Origin: an uncultured Nocardioides sp.
GTDB taxonomy: Bacteria; Actinomycetota; Actinomycetes; Propionibacteriales; Nocardioidaceae
Length of the DNA: 49,695 bases
Direction: 5' to 3'
Assembly (NCBI RefSeq): GCF_902805925.1
Contig: NZ_CADCUP010000035.1
Span: forward strand, 1-49,695
The notes under the pieces are model-generated. The model had not been told where the DNA came from and searched no databases. It saw nothing but the letters and a program-made list of their open reading frames with translations. Within the stretch, counting starts at the first letter, position 1; every line of letters begins with the position of its first letter. The position numbers and the translations under genes were made by a program. Shown here piece after piece: positions 17,963 through 27,240 of the stretch.

Positions 17963-18606
17963 CGGGCGGGCTCACCCACCAGCAGGTGCTCGACGCGGGC
18001 ATCGACGACTGGCGGCTGCTGATGTCGCCGCTGCAGGCCCGCTTCCGCACCGGCGACTTCGCCACCGGGCTGGCCCTGGTCAACCGCATCGGCCAGGCCG
18101 CCGAGGAGGCCGACCACCACCCGGACCTCGACCTGCGCTACGCCCACCTCAACGTCCGCCTCCTCAGCCACGACGTCGACGCGGTCACCGAGCGCGACGT
18201 CGCGCTGGCCAGGCGCATCAGCGAGATCGCGCGCGAGATGGGCGTCGAGGCCGACCCTCGCTCGCTCTCCCAGGTGGAGGTCGCGCTCGACACCCCCGAC
18301 CCGGCCTCCGTGCGACCGTTCTGGCTGGCCGTCCTCGGGGTGCCCGGCGGTGCGGGCGGTGACGACGTGCGCGATCGCGAGGGCGACACGGACACCCTGT
18401 GGTTCCAGCCCTCCGGCTCCGAGGAGGGGCGCCAGCGGTTCCACTACGACGTGCGGGTGCCGCCCGAGGTGGCCCAGGAGCGCATCGACGCCGCCCTGGC
18501 GGCCGGCGGGACGCTGGTCAGCGACGCGGCGGCGCCGGCGTACGTCGTGCTCGCGGACCCCGACGGCAACAAGGTCTGCGTGTGCACGTCGGCGGGGCGG
18601 GACTGA
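17959..18606 (+). CDS. Pterin carbinolamine dehydratase-VOC fusion protein
   Basis: This 215-residue protein joins two domains. Residues 1-95 look like a pterin-4a-carbinolamine dehydratase (FATGLALVNRIGQAAEEADHHPDLDLRYAHL and then LLSHDVDAVTERDVALARRI, with the paired His of the family). Residues 105-215 form a VOC domain (VEVALDTPDPASVRPFWLAVLG to YVVLADPDGNKVCVC). PCD recycles oxidised pterin cofactor of aromatic amino acid hydroxylases. In actinobacteria the fold may have other uses. A strong AGGAGG site precedes the GTG, which overlaps the upstream VOC gene. Confidence 0.85.
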   Translation: MTGGLTHQQVLDAGIDDWRLLMSPLQARFRTGDFATGLALVNRIGQAAEEADHHPDLDLRYAHLNVRLLSHDVDAVTERDVALARRISEIAREMGVEADPRSLSQVEVALDTPDPASVRPFWLAVLGVPGGAGGDDVRDREGDTDTLWFQPSGSEEGRQRFHYDVRVPPEVAQERIDAALAAGGTLVSDAAAPAYVVLADPDGNKVCVCTSAGRD

Positions 18607-18670
18607 CCGGGCCGACTGCGCCACATGGTGGGACCGACGTCCCGAGATGTGGGACGCCGCCCGGACCGGC

Positions 18671-18700
18671 TTGACGCCACGACCCGCTGACGAGGACCGT
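18671..18700 (+). promoter_or_regulatory. Candidate promoter of the ilvBNC leader
   Basis: TTGACG at 18671-18676 and GACCGT at 18695-18700 are separated by 18 nt. The second hexamer ends 7 nt before the ATG of the leader peptide at 18708, so the leader mRNA would be nearly or fully leaderless. The -10 match is weaker than at other sites here. Confidence 0.45.
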
Positions 18701-18707
18701 ATGCCGC

Positions 18708-18749
18708 ATGCGCACCGACATCCTCGTACGCACGCGACGCGTGAGCTGA
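18708..18749 (+). CDS. ilvB leader peptide MRTDILVRTRRVS
   Basis: This 13-residue ORF has consecutive Ile, Leu and Val codons (ATC CTC GTA) at positions 5-7, exactly the three end products of the pathway encoded downstream. It is followed by a pairing region and then an intrinsic terminator before ilvB. This is the classical layout for ribosome-mediated attenuation: low charged tRNA stalls the ribosome at the ILV codons and changes downstream folding. The alternative ATG at 18701 reads a frame with no such codons and no early stop, so I reject it. Confidence 0.8.
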   Translation: MRTDILVRTRRVS

Positions 18750-18776
18750 GGCCTCCAGCCTCACCGCACACGCGTC
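18736..18776 (+). promoter_or_regulatory. Leader hairpin overlapping the leader peptide end
   Basis: An outer stem pairs GACGCGTG (18736-18743) with CACGCGTC (18769-18776), eight perfect pairs. An inner stem pairs TGAGGC (18747-18752) with GCCTCA (18758-18763). The 5' arm covers the last leader codons and the stop, so ribosome position decides whether it forms. It ends 1 nt before the terminator stem. Confidence 0.7.
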
Positions 18777-18777
18777 A

Positions 18778-18811
18778 CCCCTCGCCGTCCGCCCGGACCG
18801 AGGGGTTTTTT
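18778..18811 (+). terminator. ilvB attenuator terminator
   Basis: CCCCTCG (18778-18784) pairs with CGAGGGG (18799-18805), and the inner GTCC pairs with GGAC across a GCCC loop. Six T residues follow directly (18806-18811). It is the clearest intrinsic terminator in the window and lies 58 nt before ilvB, where it can only act as an attenuator. Confidence 0.85.
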
Positions 18812-18868
18812 GTTGGGTGCACGACGGCGGAACCATGACGGACGACATCACGACGGGAACGGTGTGAG

Positions 18869-20641
18869 ATGACCGAACAGGGCGCGGAGATGAGCGGCGC
18901 GCAGAGCCTGATCACGGCCCTGGAGCACGCGGGGACCGACACGATCTTCGGCATCCCCGGCGGCGCCATCCTCCCGGCGTACGACCCGCTGATGGACTCC
19001 ACGCAGATCCGCCACATCCTGGTGCGCCATGAGCAGGGCGCGGGACACGCGGCGCAGGGCTACGCCGCGGCCACCGGCCGGGTCGGCGTCTGCATGGCCA
19101 CCTCCGGCCCGGGCGCCACGAACCTGGTCACGCCGCTCGCCGACGCCCACATGGACTCCGTGCCCATGGTCGCCGTCACCGGTCAGGTCGGCGCCTCGAT
19201 GATCGGCACCGACGCCTTCCAGGAGGCCGACATCCGCGGCATCACGATGCCGATCACCAAGCACAACTTCCTGGTCACCGACCCCGCCGACATCCCGCGC
19301 ACGGTGGCCGAGGCCTTCCACATCGCCTCGACCGGCCGGCCCGGCCCGGTGCTGGTCGACGTCGCCAAGTCCGCGCTGCAGGCCTTGACCACCTTCACCT
19401 GGCCCACCGAGCTCGTGCTGCCCGGCTACCGCCCGGTGACGCGGCCGCACAGCAAGCAGATCCGCGAGGCGACGCGCCTCGTGCTCGAGGCGCGCCGCCC
19501 GGTGCTCTACGTCGGTGGGGGCGTCATCAGCGCCCGCGCGTCGCGCGAGCTGCGTGAGCTGGCCGAGCTCACCGGCATCCCCGTCGTCACCACCCTGATG
19601 GCGCGTGGTGCCTTCCCCGACAGCCACCCCCAGCACCTCGGCATGCCGGGCATGCACGGCACCGTCGCGGCGGTGGCCGGCCTCCAGCGCAGCGACCTGA
19701 TCATCAGCCTCGGTGCCCGCTTCGACGACCGGGTGACGGGCACCCTCAGCTCCTTCGCGCCGCACGCCCTCGTGGTGCACGCCGACATCGATCCGGCCGA
19801 GATCGGCAAGAACCGCCACGCCGACGTGCCCATCGTGGGCGACTGCCGCGAGGTGATCGCCGACCTGCTGGTCGCGCTGCGCGCCGAGGCGGAGGCCGGT
19901 CGCACCGGCGACTACGAGCAGTGGGTCGACTTCGTCGCGGGGCTGAAGAAGCGCTACCCGGTGGGCTACGACCAGCCCGAGGACGGCAGCCTGGCCCCGC
20001 AGCACGTCATCCAGCGGCTCAGCGCCATCGCCGGGCCCGAGGCGATCTACGTCGCCGGCGTGGGGCAGCACCAGATGTGGGCCGCCCACTTCGTCGACTA
20101 CGAGCACCCCCGCACCTGGCTCAACTCCGGCGGCCTGGGCACCATGGGCTACTCGGTGCCGGCGGCGATGGGCGCCAAGGTCGGCAGGCCCGAGGCCACG
20201 GTGTGGTCGATCGACGGTGACGGCTGCTTCCAGATGACCAACCAGGAGCTCGCGACCTGCGCGATCAACGACATCCCCATCAAGGTCGCCATCATCAACA
20301 ACGAGTCGCTGGGCATGGTGCGCCAGTGGCAGACGCTCTTCTACAACGAGCGGTACTCCAACACCGACCTGCACTCCAAGCGGATCCCCGACTTCGTCAA
20401 GCTCGCCGACGCCTACGGCTGTGTCGGGCTCGCGTGCGACTCACCGGACGACGTCGACGCCACCATCGAGAAGGCGATGGCGATCGACGACCTGCCCGTC
20501 GTCGTCGACTTCCGCGTCCACCGCGACGCGATGGTGTGGCCGATGGTGGCCGCCGGCACCAGCAACGACGAGATCAAGTACGCCCGCGACCTCGCGCCGC
20601 AGTTCGACGAGGTCCAGGACGACTGGGAGGTCCGGGCATGA
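18869..20641 (+). CDS. ilvB: Acetolactate synthase, large (catalytic) subunit
   Basis: IlvB condenses pyruvate with pyruvate or 2-oxobutyrate, the first common step to valine, leucine and isoleucine. The 590-residue protein has the TPP glutamate region [18 protein letters not shown], the [22 protein letters not shown] loop, and the TPP/Mg motif [15 protein letters not shown] ending with [13 protein letters not shown] central FAD-binding domain lies between. It begins behind the ILV attenuator and ends with a 4-nt overlap (ATGA) into ilvN, so large and regulatory subunits are made together. Confidence 0.97.
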   Translation: MTEQGAEMSGAQSLITALEHAGTDTIFGIPGGAILPAYDPLMDSTQIRHILVRHEQGAGHAAQGYAAATGRVGVCMATSGPGATNLVTPLADAHMDSVPMVAVTGQVGASMIGTDAFQEADIRGITMPITKHNFLVTDPADIPRTVAEAFHIASTGRPGPVLVDVAKSALQALTTFTWPTELVLPGYRPVTRPHSKQIREATRLVLEARRPVLYVGGGVISARASRELRELAELTGIPVVTTLMARGAFPDSHPQHLGMPGMHGTVAAVAGLQRSDLIISLGARFDDRVTGTLSSFAPHALVVHADIDPAEIGKNRHADVPIVGDCREVIADLLVALRAEAEAGRTGDYEQWVDFVAGLKKRYPVGYDQPEDGSLAPQHVIQRLSAIAGPEAIYVAGVGQHQMWAAHFVDYEHPRTWLNSGGLGTMGYSVPAAMGAKVGRPEATVWSIDGDGCFQMTNQELATCAINDIPIKVAIINNESLGMVRQWQTLFYNERYSNTDLHSKRIPDFVKLADAYGCVGLACDSPDDVDATIEKAMAIDDLPVVVDFRVHRDAMVWPMVAAGTSNDEIKYARDLAPQFDEVQDDWEVRA

Positions 20642-21174
20642 GCAGGCACACCCTCTCGGTGCTGGTGGAGAACAAGCCCGGCGTGCTGGCCCGCATCGCC
20701 GGCCTCTTCAGCCGCCGTGGCTACAACATCGACAGCCTGGCCGTGGGTCCCACCGAGGACCCGGAGGTCTCGCGGATGACGATCGTGGTGGCCCTCGAGG
20801 ACTCCCCGCTGGAGCAGGTGACCAAGCAGCTCAACAAGCTGATCGAGGTCATCAAGATCGTCGAGCTCGACGGCGGCTCCTCGGTCAACCGCGAGCTGCT
20901 GCTCGTGAAGGTGCGCGCCGGCGCCGACACCCGCGGGCAGGTGCTCGACGCCGTGCAGCTCTTCGAGGCCAAGGTCGTCGACGTCGCCCCCGACGCGGTG
21001 ACGATCGAGGTGACGGGCAGCACCGACAAGCTGGCCGCCTGCCTCGCCGTCCTGCAGCCCTTCGGCATCCGCGAGCTCGTCCAGTCCGGCATGGTGGCGA
21101 TCGGCCGCGGCGGCCGCTCCATCACCGAGCGCACCGTCCGTCCCGTGCCCGTCGCGCCTCAGCGGGCCGGCTGA
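20638..21174 (+). CDS. ilvN: Acetolactate synthase, small regulatory subunit
   Basis: This 178-residue subunit has an N-terminal ACT domain ([34 protein letters not shown]) that binds valine for feedback inhibition. A C-terminal domain (about 80-165, ending [17 protein letters not shown]) activates IlvB. Its length is that of the long IlvN/IlvH type. The start overlaps the ilvB stop, and ilvC follows after 57 bp. Confidence 0.96.
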   Translation: MSRHTLSVLVENKPGVLARIAGLFSRRGYNIDSLAVGPTEDPEVSRMTIVVALEDSPLEQVTKQLNKLIEVIKIVELDGGSSVNRELLLVKVRAGADTRGQVLDAVQLFEAKVVDVAPDAVTIEVTGSTDKLAACLAVLQPFGIRELVQSGMVAIGRGGRSITERTVRPVPVAPQRAG

Positions 21175-22263
<1,089 letters not shown>

Positions 22264-22312
22264 GGCGCGGGGACGCGGGAAGAGAACCTCCGCGGGCGGC
22301 GTTGGGCCGGAC

Positions 22313-23023
22313 ATGCGCATCGAGATCTGGTCCGACGTCGTCTGCCCGTGGTGCTACGTCGGGAAGCGCCGGCTGGAGACCGCGCTCGCCGGGTTCGCCC
22401 ACCGCGACGAGGTCGAGGTGGTCTACCGCTCCTTCGAGCTCGACCCCGGCGCACCGCGGCACGGCCACGAGCCGAGCACCGAGGTGCTGGCCCGCAAGTA
22501 CCGCCGCACCGACGACGAGATCCGCGACATGCAGCAGCAGCTGATCGACCTCGCGGCGCAGGAGGGGCTGGCGCTCCGGCTCTTCGACACCGTGCACACC
22601 AGCACCGTCGACGCGCACCGGGTGCTGCACCTCGCGCTCGCGACCGGTGGTGCGGCACTCCAGGGGCGGCTCAAGGAGGCCCTGCTCGCGGCGTACTTCG
22701 CGCACGCCCGGGACATCGGCGACCACGACGTGCTGCGTGCGGCCGCGGCCTCGGTGGGGCTGGACGCCGCGCGCGTGGAGGAGGTGCTCGCCTCCGACGA
22801 GTACGCCGACGAGGTCGCCGCCGACGTCGCGCAGGCCCGGGCGTACGGCGCCACCGGCGTGCCCTTCTTCGTCCTCGACCAGCGGTACGGCATCTCGGGC
22901 GCGCAGCCCGCCGAGGTCTTCGCCTCGGCGCTCGAGCAGGCGTGGGCCGCCTCGCGGCCGCAGCTCAGCGTCGTCGGCGGGGACGACGCGGCTGCCTGCG
23001 GCCCGGACGGGTGCGCCTGCTGA
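22313..23023 (+). CDS. DsbA-family (FrnE-like) oxidoreductase
   Basis: This 236-residue cytoplasmic protein has a thioredoxin fold with a helical insertion. The active site CPWC lies in SDVVCPWCYVGKRRLE at residues 10-15, and the cis-Pro region is GATGVPFFVLDQRYGISGAQ. FrnE/DsbA-like proteins act in disulfide exchange and oxidative stress, and actinobacteria with mycothiol often have several. The C-terminus ends ACGPDGCAC, three extra cysteines that could form a second redox or metal site. It starts 49 bp after ilvC but is probably a separate unit. Confidence 0.9.
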   Translation: MRIEIWSDVVCPWCYVGKRRLETALAGFAHRDEVEVVYRSFELDPGAPRHGHEPSTEVLARKYRRTDDEIRDMQQQLIDLAAQEGLALRLFDTVHTSTVDAHRVLHLALATGGAALQGRLKEALLAAYFAHARDIGDHDVLRAAAASVGLDAARVEEVLASDEYADEVAADVAQARAYGATGVPFFVLDQRYGISGAQPAEVFASALEQAWAASRPQLSVVGGDDAAACGPDGCAC

Positions 23024-23070
23024 GCGGCGCGGCGCAAGCCGGAGGAAGGCTCGAGCCTCAGCGCCGGGCG

Positions 23071-23076
23071 TAGCAT
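23071..23076 (+). promoter_or_regulatory. -10 element upstream of deoD-like unit
   Basis: TAGCAT ends 8 nt before a GTG at 23085 that opens a 42-codon frame. It may instead be the promoter of the purine nucleoside phosphorylase gene with a 140-nt untranslated leader. Confidence 0.45.
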
Positions 23077-23084
23077 CGCTCCCC

Positions 23085-23213
23085 GTGTTCGCGAACTCTG
23101 TGCTCGGCCTTGCGGTGGACCGCGGCCGCGCGTCCACCCCCACCTCCGCCGTCCTCGCCGTGCCGTCGGGCGTCCGCCCCGGCGAGCACGTCGGCCGGTC
23201 GCTGGTCGGCTGA
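23085..23213 (+). CDS. Possible 42-aa leaderless ORF
   Basis: A GTG-initiated ORF (VFANSVLGLAVDRGRAS at the start) follows a TAGCAT hexamer by 8 nt and stops 6 nt before the next gene's GTG. No homology is recognised and the composition fits its surroundings, so it could be an untranslated leader instead. It is listed because of its promoter spacing and tight placement. Confidence 0.3.
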   Translation: MFANSVLGLAVDRGRASTPTSAVLAVPSGVRPGEHVGRSLVG

Positions 23214-23219
23214 GCGGGC

Positions 23220-24041
23220 GTGGACCCGTACGCCGCTGCCCGCGAGGCGGCCGCCTGGCTCTCCGACCGCACCGGCCGGGCGCCGTACGACGCGGCGGTG
23301 GTGCTGGGCTCGGGCTGGGGGCCCCTGGTCGAGTCGTGGGGCCGGCCCACGCACCGGTTCCCCATGGCGCAGGTGCCGCACCTCCTCCCGCCCGTGGCCG
23401 AGGGCCACTCCGGGGAGGTGCTCGTGCTCGAGGTCGGTGCGGCCCGGGTGCTGGTGCTCAGCGGGCGCACGCACCTCTACGAGGGCCGCGGCCAGCGGCC
23501 GGTGGTGCACGGCGTCCGCACGGCCGCCGCGCTGGGGGTGCGCACGCTGGTGCTCACCAACGCCAACGGCAGCCTGCGCGACGACTGGGAGGTCGGGCAG
23601 GCGGTGCTGGTCCGCGACCACCTGGCCACGACGTTCACCTCACCGCTGGAGGGCCCGCGGTTCGTCGACCTGACCGACGCCTGGTCGCCGCGGCTGCGGG
23701 GACTGGCCCGCGAGCTCGACCCGTCGCTGGACGAGGGCGTCTACGCCCAGCTCCGCGGTCCGCACTACAACACCCGGGCGGAGGCCGACTGGCTGCGGCG
23801 CGTCGGCGCGGACCTCGTCGGCATGTCGACGGTGCCCGAGGCGATCGCCGCCCGCGAGGCCGGGCTCGAGCTCCTCGGCCTCTCGATCGTCACCGCCGTC
23901 GAGGGCTCGGACGCCGCGACCGACCCCACGGAGGTCGTCGCCACCGCCGAGCGCACGGCCCGCCGGCTCGGCCCCCTGGTCGCCGCCCTGCTGGACTTCC
24001 GGCCGGCGGTCGCGGTGCGTGAGGATGGGCCCCATGAGTGA
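23220..24041 (+). CDS. Purine-nucleoside phosphorylase
   Basis: This 273-residue trimeric-type (class I, DeoD2/PunA-like) enzyme splits purine nucleosides with phosphate into base and (deoxy)ribose 1-phosphate. Family strings are AAVVLGSGWGPL, VLVLSGRTHLYEGRGQRPVVHGVRTAAALGV, TNANGSLRDDW, YAQLRGPHYNTRAE and GMSTVPEAIAAREAGLELLGLSIVTA. It overlaps by 8 nt a cytosine/purine permease gene, so base uptake and nucleoside salvage are encoded together. Confidence 0.93.
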   Translation: MDPYAAAREAAAWLSDRTGRAPYDAAVVLGSGWGPLVESWGRPTHRFPMAQVPHLLPPVAEGHSGEVLVLEVGAARVLVLSGRTHLYEGRGQRPVVHGVRTAAALGVRTLVLTNANGSLRDDWEVGQAVLVRDHLATTFTSPLEGPRFVDLTDAWSPRLRGLARELDPSLDEGVYAQLRGPHYNTRAEADWLRRVGADLVGMSTVPEAIAAREAGLELLGLSIVTAVEGSDAATDPTEVVATAERTARRLGPLVAALLDFRPAVAVREDGPHE

Positions 24042-25500
24042 CCACACGCTGAGCGAGACCCGCCGCCTCGGGGTCGAGACGACGGGCATCGAGATCATCG
24101 ACGAGGCCGACCGCACCGCGCGCCCGGCCGACCTGTTCTGGCCGTGGTTCGCGGCCAACGTGAGCGTCTTCGGGCTCAGCTACGCCGCCTTCGTCCTCTA
24201 CTTCGGCATCTCGTTCTGGCAGGGCGTGCTCGTCAGCGTCGTGGGGATCGTCGTCTCCTTCGCCCTCTGCGGCATCATCGCGATCGCCGGCAAGCGCGGG
24301 TCCGCGCCGACGATGGTGCTCAGCCGCGCGGCGTTCGGCGTCACCGGCCAGAAGGTGCCGGGCGTCTTCTCGTGGCTGGTGTCCATCGGGTGGGAGACCT
24401 TCCTGGCCATCCTCGCGGTGCTCGCCACCTCCACCATCTTCGAGCGGCTGGGCTGGAGCGGCGGGACGGCGACCAAGGTCGTGGCCACCGCCGTCGTGGC
24501 CGCCCTCATCGTGAGCGCCAGCGTGGCCGGCTACCACGTCATCATGCGGATGCAGTCGGTGCTGACGTGGATCACCGGTGTGGTGTCGGTGCTCTACATG
24601 GCGATGACCCTCGACGACATCGACTGGTCGGCCGTGCAGGCCATCCCCGCCGGCTCCACGCAGGCCGTCATCGGCGCGCTGGTGATGGTGATGACCGGCT
24701 TCGGGCTCGGCTGGATCAACATCGCCGCCGACTGGTCGCGCTACCAGTCGCGCGACGCCTCCAACGGCGCCATCGTCGGCTGGAACACCGTCGGCGGCGC
24801 CCTCGCGCCCGTCGTGCTCGTGGTGTTCGGCCTCGCCCTGGCCGGCTCCTCGACCGAGATCCTCGACGGGGTCGCGGGCGACCCGATCGGCACGCTGGCC
24901 ACCCTGCTGCCCACCTGGGTCCTGGTGCCGTTCCTGCTCGCCGCGATCCTGGCGCTGGTCAGCGGTGCCGTGCTCGGCATCTACTCCTCCGGACTGACCC
25001 TGCTCTCGCTCGGCGTGCGCCTCCGGCGGCCCCAGGCGGCCTTCGTCGACGGCGTCATCCTGACCCTCGGCACGATCTACGTCGTGTTCGTCGCGGAGGA
25101 CTTCGCCGGGCCGTTCCAGAGCTTCCTGATCACCCTGGGCGTCCCGCTGGCCGCCTGGGCGGGGCTGATGATCGGCGACATCGCGCTGCGCCGGCGCGAC
25201 TACGACGAGGAGGCGCTCTTCGACCCCGCCGGCCGGTACGGCGCGTTCGACTGGATCTCGATCGCCACCATGGCGCTCGCCTCGTTCATCGGCTGGGGCC
25301 TCGTCGTCAACACGTTCCCCGACGACGCCTCGTGGAACAACTGGCAGGGCTACCTCCTCGGCCTCGGCCTCGGTGGCAGGGACGGCGCCTGGGCGTTCGC
25401 CAACCTCGGCGTGCTGTGCGCCCTGGTGATCGGGTTCGCCGCGTCGTACCTCCTGCGGCGCGGCACGGTGGCCCGCCAGGAGGCCCGCTCCGCGAGGTAG
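24034..25500 (+). CDS. NCS1-family purine/cytosine permease
   Basis: This 488-residue membrane protein has about 12 helices and belongs to the nucleobase:cation symporter-1 family. Characteristic parts are the N-terminal GVETTGIEIIDEADRTARPADLFWPWFAAN and the conserved GFGLGWINIAADWSRYQSRD, then LGIYSSGLTLLSLGVRL. It imports cytosine, purines or a related base by proton or sodium symport. I start it at the ATG at 24034, which has a GAGGA site 8 nt upstream; this overlaps the phosphorylase gene by 8 nt. A U-less hairpin follows the stop. Confidence 0.92.
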   Translation: MSDHTLSETRRLGVETTGIEIIDEADRTARPADLFWPWFAANVSVFGLSYAAFVLYFGISFWQGVLVSVVGIVVSFALCGIIAIAGKRGSAPTMVLSRAAFGVTGQKVPGVFSWLVSIGWETFLAILAVLATSTIFERLGWSGGTATKVVATAVVAALIVSASVAGYHVIMRMQSVLTWITGVVSVLYMAMTLDDIDWSAVQAIPAGSTQAVIGALVMVMTGFGLGWINIAADWSRYQSRDASNGAIVGWNTVGGALAPVVLVVFGLALAGSSTEILDGVAGDPIGTLATLLPTWVLVPFLLAAILALVSGAVLGIYSSGLTLLSLGVRLRRPQAAFVDGVILTLGTIYVVFVAEDFAGPFQSFLITLGVPLAAWAGLMIGDIALRRRDYDEEALFDPAGRYGAFDWISIATMALASFIGWGLVVNTFPDDASWNNWQGYLLGLGLGGRDGAWAFANLGVLCALVIGFAASYLLRRGTVARQEARSAR

Positions 25501-25518
25501 CCCCGGGCGCGGGACGGC

Positions 25519-25553
25519 CGCTCCCCGAGACCGCGTGCCGGGCGCGGGGAGCG
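25519..25553 (+). terminator. Hairpin after the nucleobase permease
   Basis: CGCTCCCCG (25519-25527) pairs perfectly with CGGGGAGCG (25545-25553) across a 17-nt loop. There is no T-run, as is common in actinobacteria. It separates the salvage unit from serA. Confidence 0.5.
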
Positions 25554-25558
25554 CCGGG

Positions 25559-25564
25559 TAGGGT
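25559..25564 (+). promoter_or_regulatory. Candidate -10 of serA
   Basis: TAGGGT lies 59 nt before the serA start codon, leaving an untranslated leader of about 50 nt, unlike the leaderless genes elsewhere. No clear -35 was found. Confidence 0.4.
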
Positions 25565-25623
25565 GAGTGCCGCACAGCGTCGTGCGCCTCGACCCCCGTC
25601 CCTGACCCGTCGTGAGGACCGCT

Positions 25624-27225
25624 GTGACTGCACCCGTTTCCGGCAAGCCCGTCGTGCTCATCGCCGAGGAGCTGAGCCCGGCCACCGTCGAGGCGCTCGG
25701 CCCCGACTTCGAGATCCACCACTGCAACGGCGCCGACCGTGCCGAGCTGCTGTCGGCGATCGCCGACGCCGACGCCGTCCTGGTGCGCTCGGCCACCAAG
25801 GTCGACGCCGAGGCGCTGGCCGCCGCGAGCAACCTCAAGGTGGTGGCGCGAGCGGGCGTCGGCCTCGACAACGTCGACGTGAAGGCCGCCACCCAGAGCG
25901 GCGTGATGGTGGTCAACGCACCCACCTCCAACATCGTCTCCGCCGCCGAGCTGGCCGTCGCGCTGATGCTCGCCGCCGCCCGCCACGTCAGCCCCGCGCA
26001 CGCAGCGCTCAAGAACGGCGAGTGGAAGCGGTCGAAGTACACCGGCATCGAGCTCTACGAGAAGACCGTCGGCATCGTCGGCCTGGGCCGCATCGGCGTG
26101 CTCGTGGCCCAGCGCCTGAGCGCCTTCGGCATGAAGGTCATCGCCTACGACCCCTACGTCCAGGCCGGCCGCGCGGCCCAGATGGGGGTGCGCCTGGTCG
26201 ACCTCGACACGCTGCTGGCCGAGGCCGACTTCATGAGCGTCCACCTGCCCAAGACCCCCGAGACCGTCGGCCTGATCGGCGCCGACGAGCTCGCGAAGGC
26301 CCGCCCGCACCTGGTGCTGGTCAACGCCGCCCGCGGTGGCATCGTCGACGAGGCGGCGCTGCACGACGCGCTCAAGACCGGCGGCATCGCCGCCGCCGGC
26401 CTCGACGTCTTCGCCAAGGAGCCGTGCACCGACAGCCCGCTCTTCGAGCTCGAGAACGTGGTGGCGACCCCCCACCTCGGCGCCTCCACCGACGAGGCGC
26501 AGGAGAAGGCCGGCATCGCCGTGGCCCGCTCGGTGCGGCTCGCCCTGTCGGGCGAGCTCGTGCCCGACGCCGTCAACGTGCAGGGTGGCGTGATCGCCGA
26601 GGACGTGCGCCCCGGCATCCCGCTCACCGAGAAGCTCGGCCGCGTGTTCAGCGCGCTCGCCGGCGAGGTCGCCCAGCAGGTCGACGTCGAGGTGCGTGGC
26701 GAGATCACCGAGTTCGACGTCAAGGTGCTGGAGCTCGCGGCGCTCAAGGGCGTCTTCACCGACGTCGTCGAGCACCCGGTCTCCTACGTCAACGCGCCGC
26801 TGCTCGCCGCCGAGCGGGGGACGGCCGTCCGGCTCGTCACCGACGCCGAGAGCCCCGACCACCGCAACCTCATCACCATCCGCGGCACTCTCGCCGACGG
26901 GTCCCAGGTCTCGGTCAGCGGCACCCTCGTCGGGCTCGGCCAGCGCGAGCGGCTCGTCGAGGTCAACGGCTTCGACGTCGACATCGAGCCCACCGACCAC
27001 CTCGCGTTCTTCAACTACGAGGACCGCCCGGGCATGGTCGGCACCGTCGGCGGCATCCTCGGCGACGCCGCGGTCAACATCGCCGGCATGCAGGTGGCCC
27101 GCGACGCCAAGGGCGGCTCCGCGCTGGTGGCGCTCTCGGTCGACTCGGCCATCCCGGCCGACACGCTGGCGGACATCGCGAGCGCGATCAGCGCGATCTC
27201 GGTGCGCGCGGTCAACCTGTCCTGA
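25624..27225 (+). CDS. serA: D-3-phosphoglycerate dehydrogenase
   Basis: SerA oxidises 3-phosphoglycerate to start serine synthesis. This 533-residue long-form enzyme has a 2-hydroxyacid dehydrogenase core with the NAD motif VGIVGLGRIGVLVAQRLSAFG and catalytic regions NAARGGIVDE and VATPHLGASTDEAQ. An intervening (ASB) domain occupies about 320-450. The C-terminal ACT domain (FFNYEDRPGMVGTVGGILGDAAVNIAGMQVAR) binds serine for feedback. The GTG at 25624 is preferred to the one at 25612 because GTGAGGA lies at suitable distance. Confidence 0.96.
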   Translation: MTAPVSGKPVVLIAEELSPATVEALGPDFEIHHCNGADRAELLSAIADADAVLVRSATKVDAEALAAASNLKVVARAGVGLDNVDVKAATQSGVMVVNAPTSNIVSAAELAVALMLAAARHVSPAHAALKNGEWKRSKYTGIELYEKTVGIVGLGRIGVLVAQRLSAFGMKVIAYDPYVQAGRAAQMGVRLVDLDTLLAEADFMSVHLPKTPETVGLIGADELAKARPHLVLVNAARGGIVDEAALHDALKTGGIAAAGLDVFAKEPCTDSPLFELENVVATPHLGASTDEAQEKAGIAVARSVRLALSGELVPDAVNVQGGVIAEDVRPGIPLTEKLGRVFSALAGEVAQQVDVEVRGEITEFDVKVLELAALKGVFTDVVEHPVSYVNAPLLAAERGTAVRLVTDAESPDHRNLITIRGTLADGSQVSVSGTLVGLGQRERLVEVNGFDVDIEPTDHLAFFNYEDRPGMVGTVGGILGDAAVNIAGMQVARDAKGGSALVALSVDSAIPADTLADIASAISAISVRAVNLS

Positions 27226-27240
27226 GGCCGGCCCGCCCGG

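Noticed and set aside
18701..18749. ATG at 18701 as the start of the ilvB leader peptide
   Set aside because: That frame has no Ile/Leu/Val codon run and no nearby stop, whereas the ATG at 18708 gives a complete 13-codon leader with Ile-Leu-Val.
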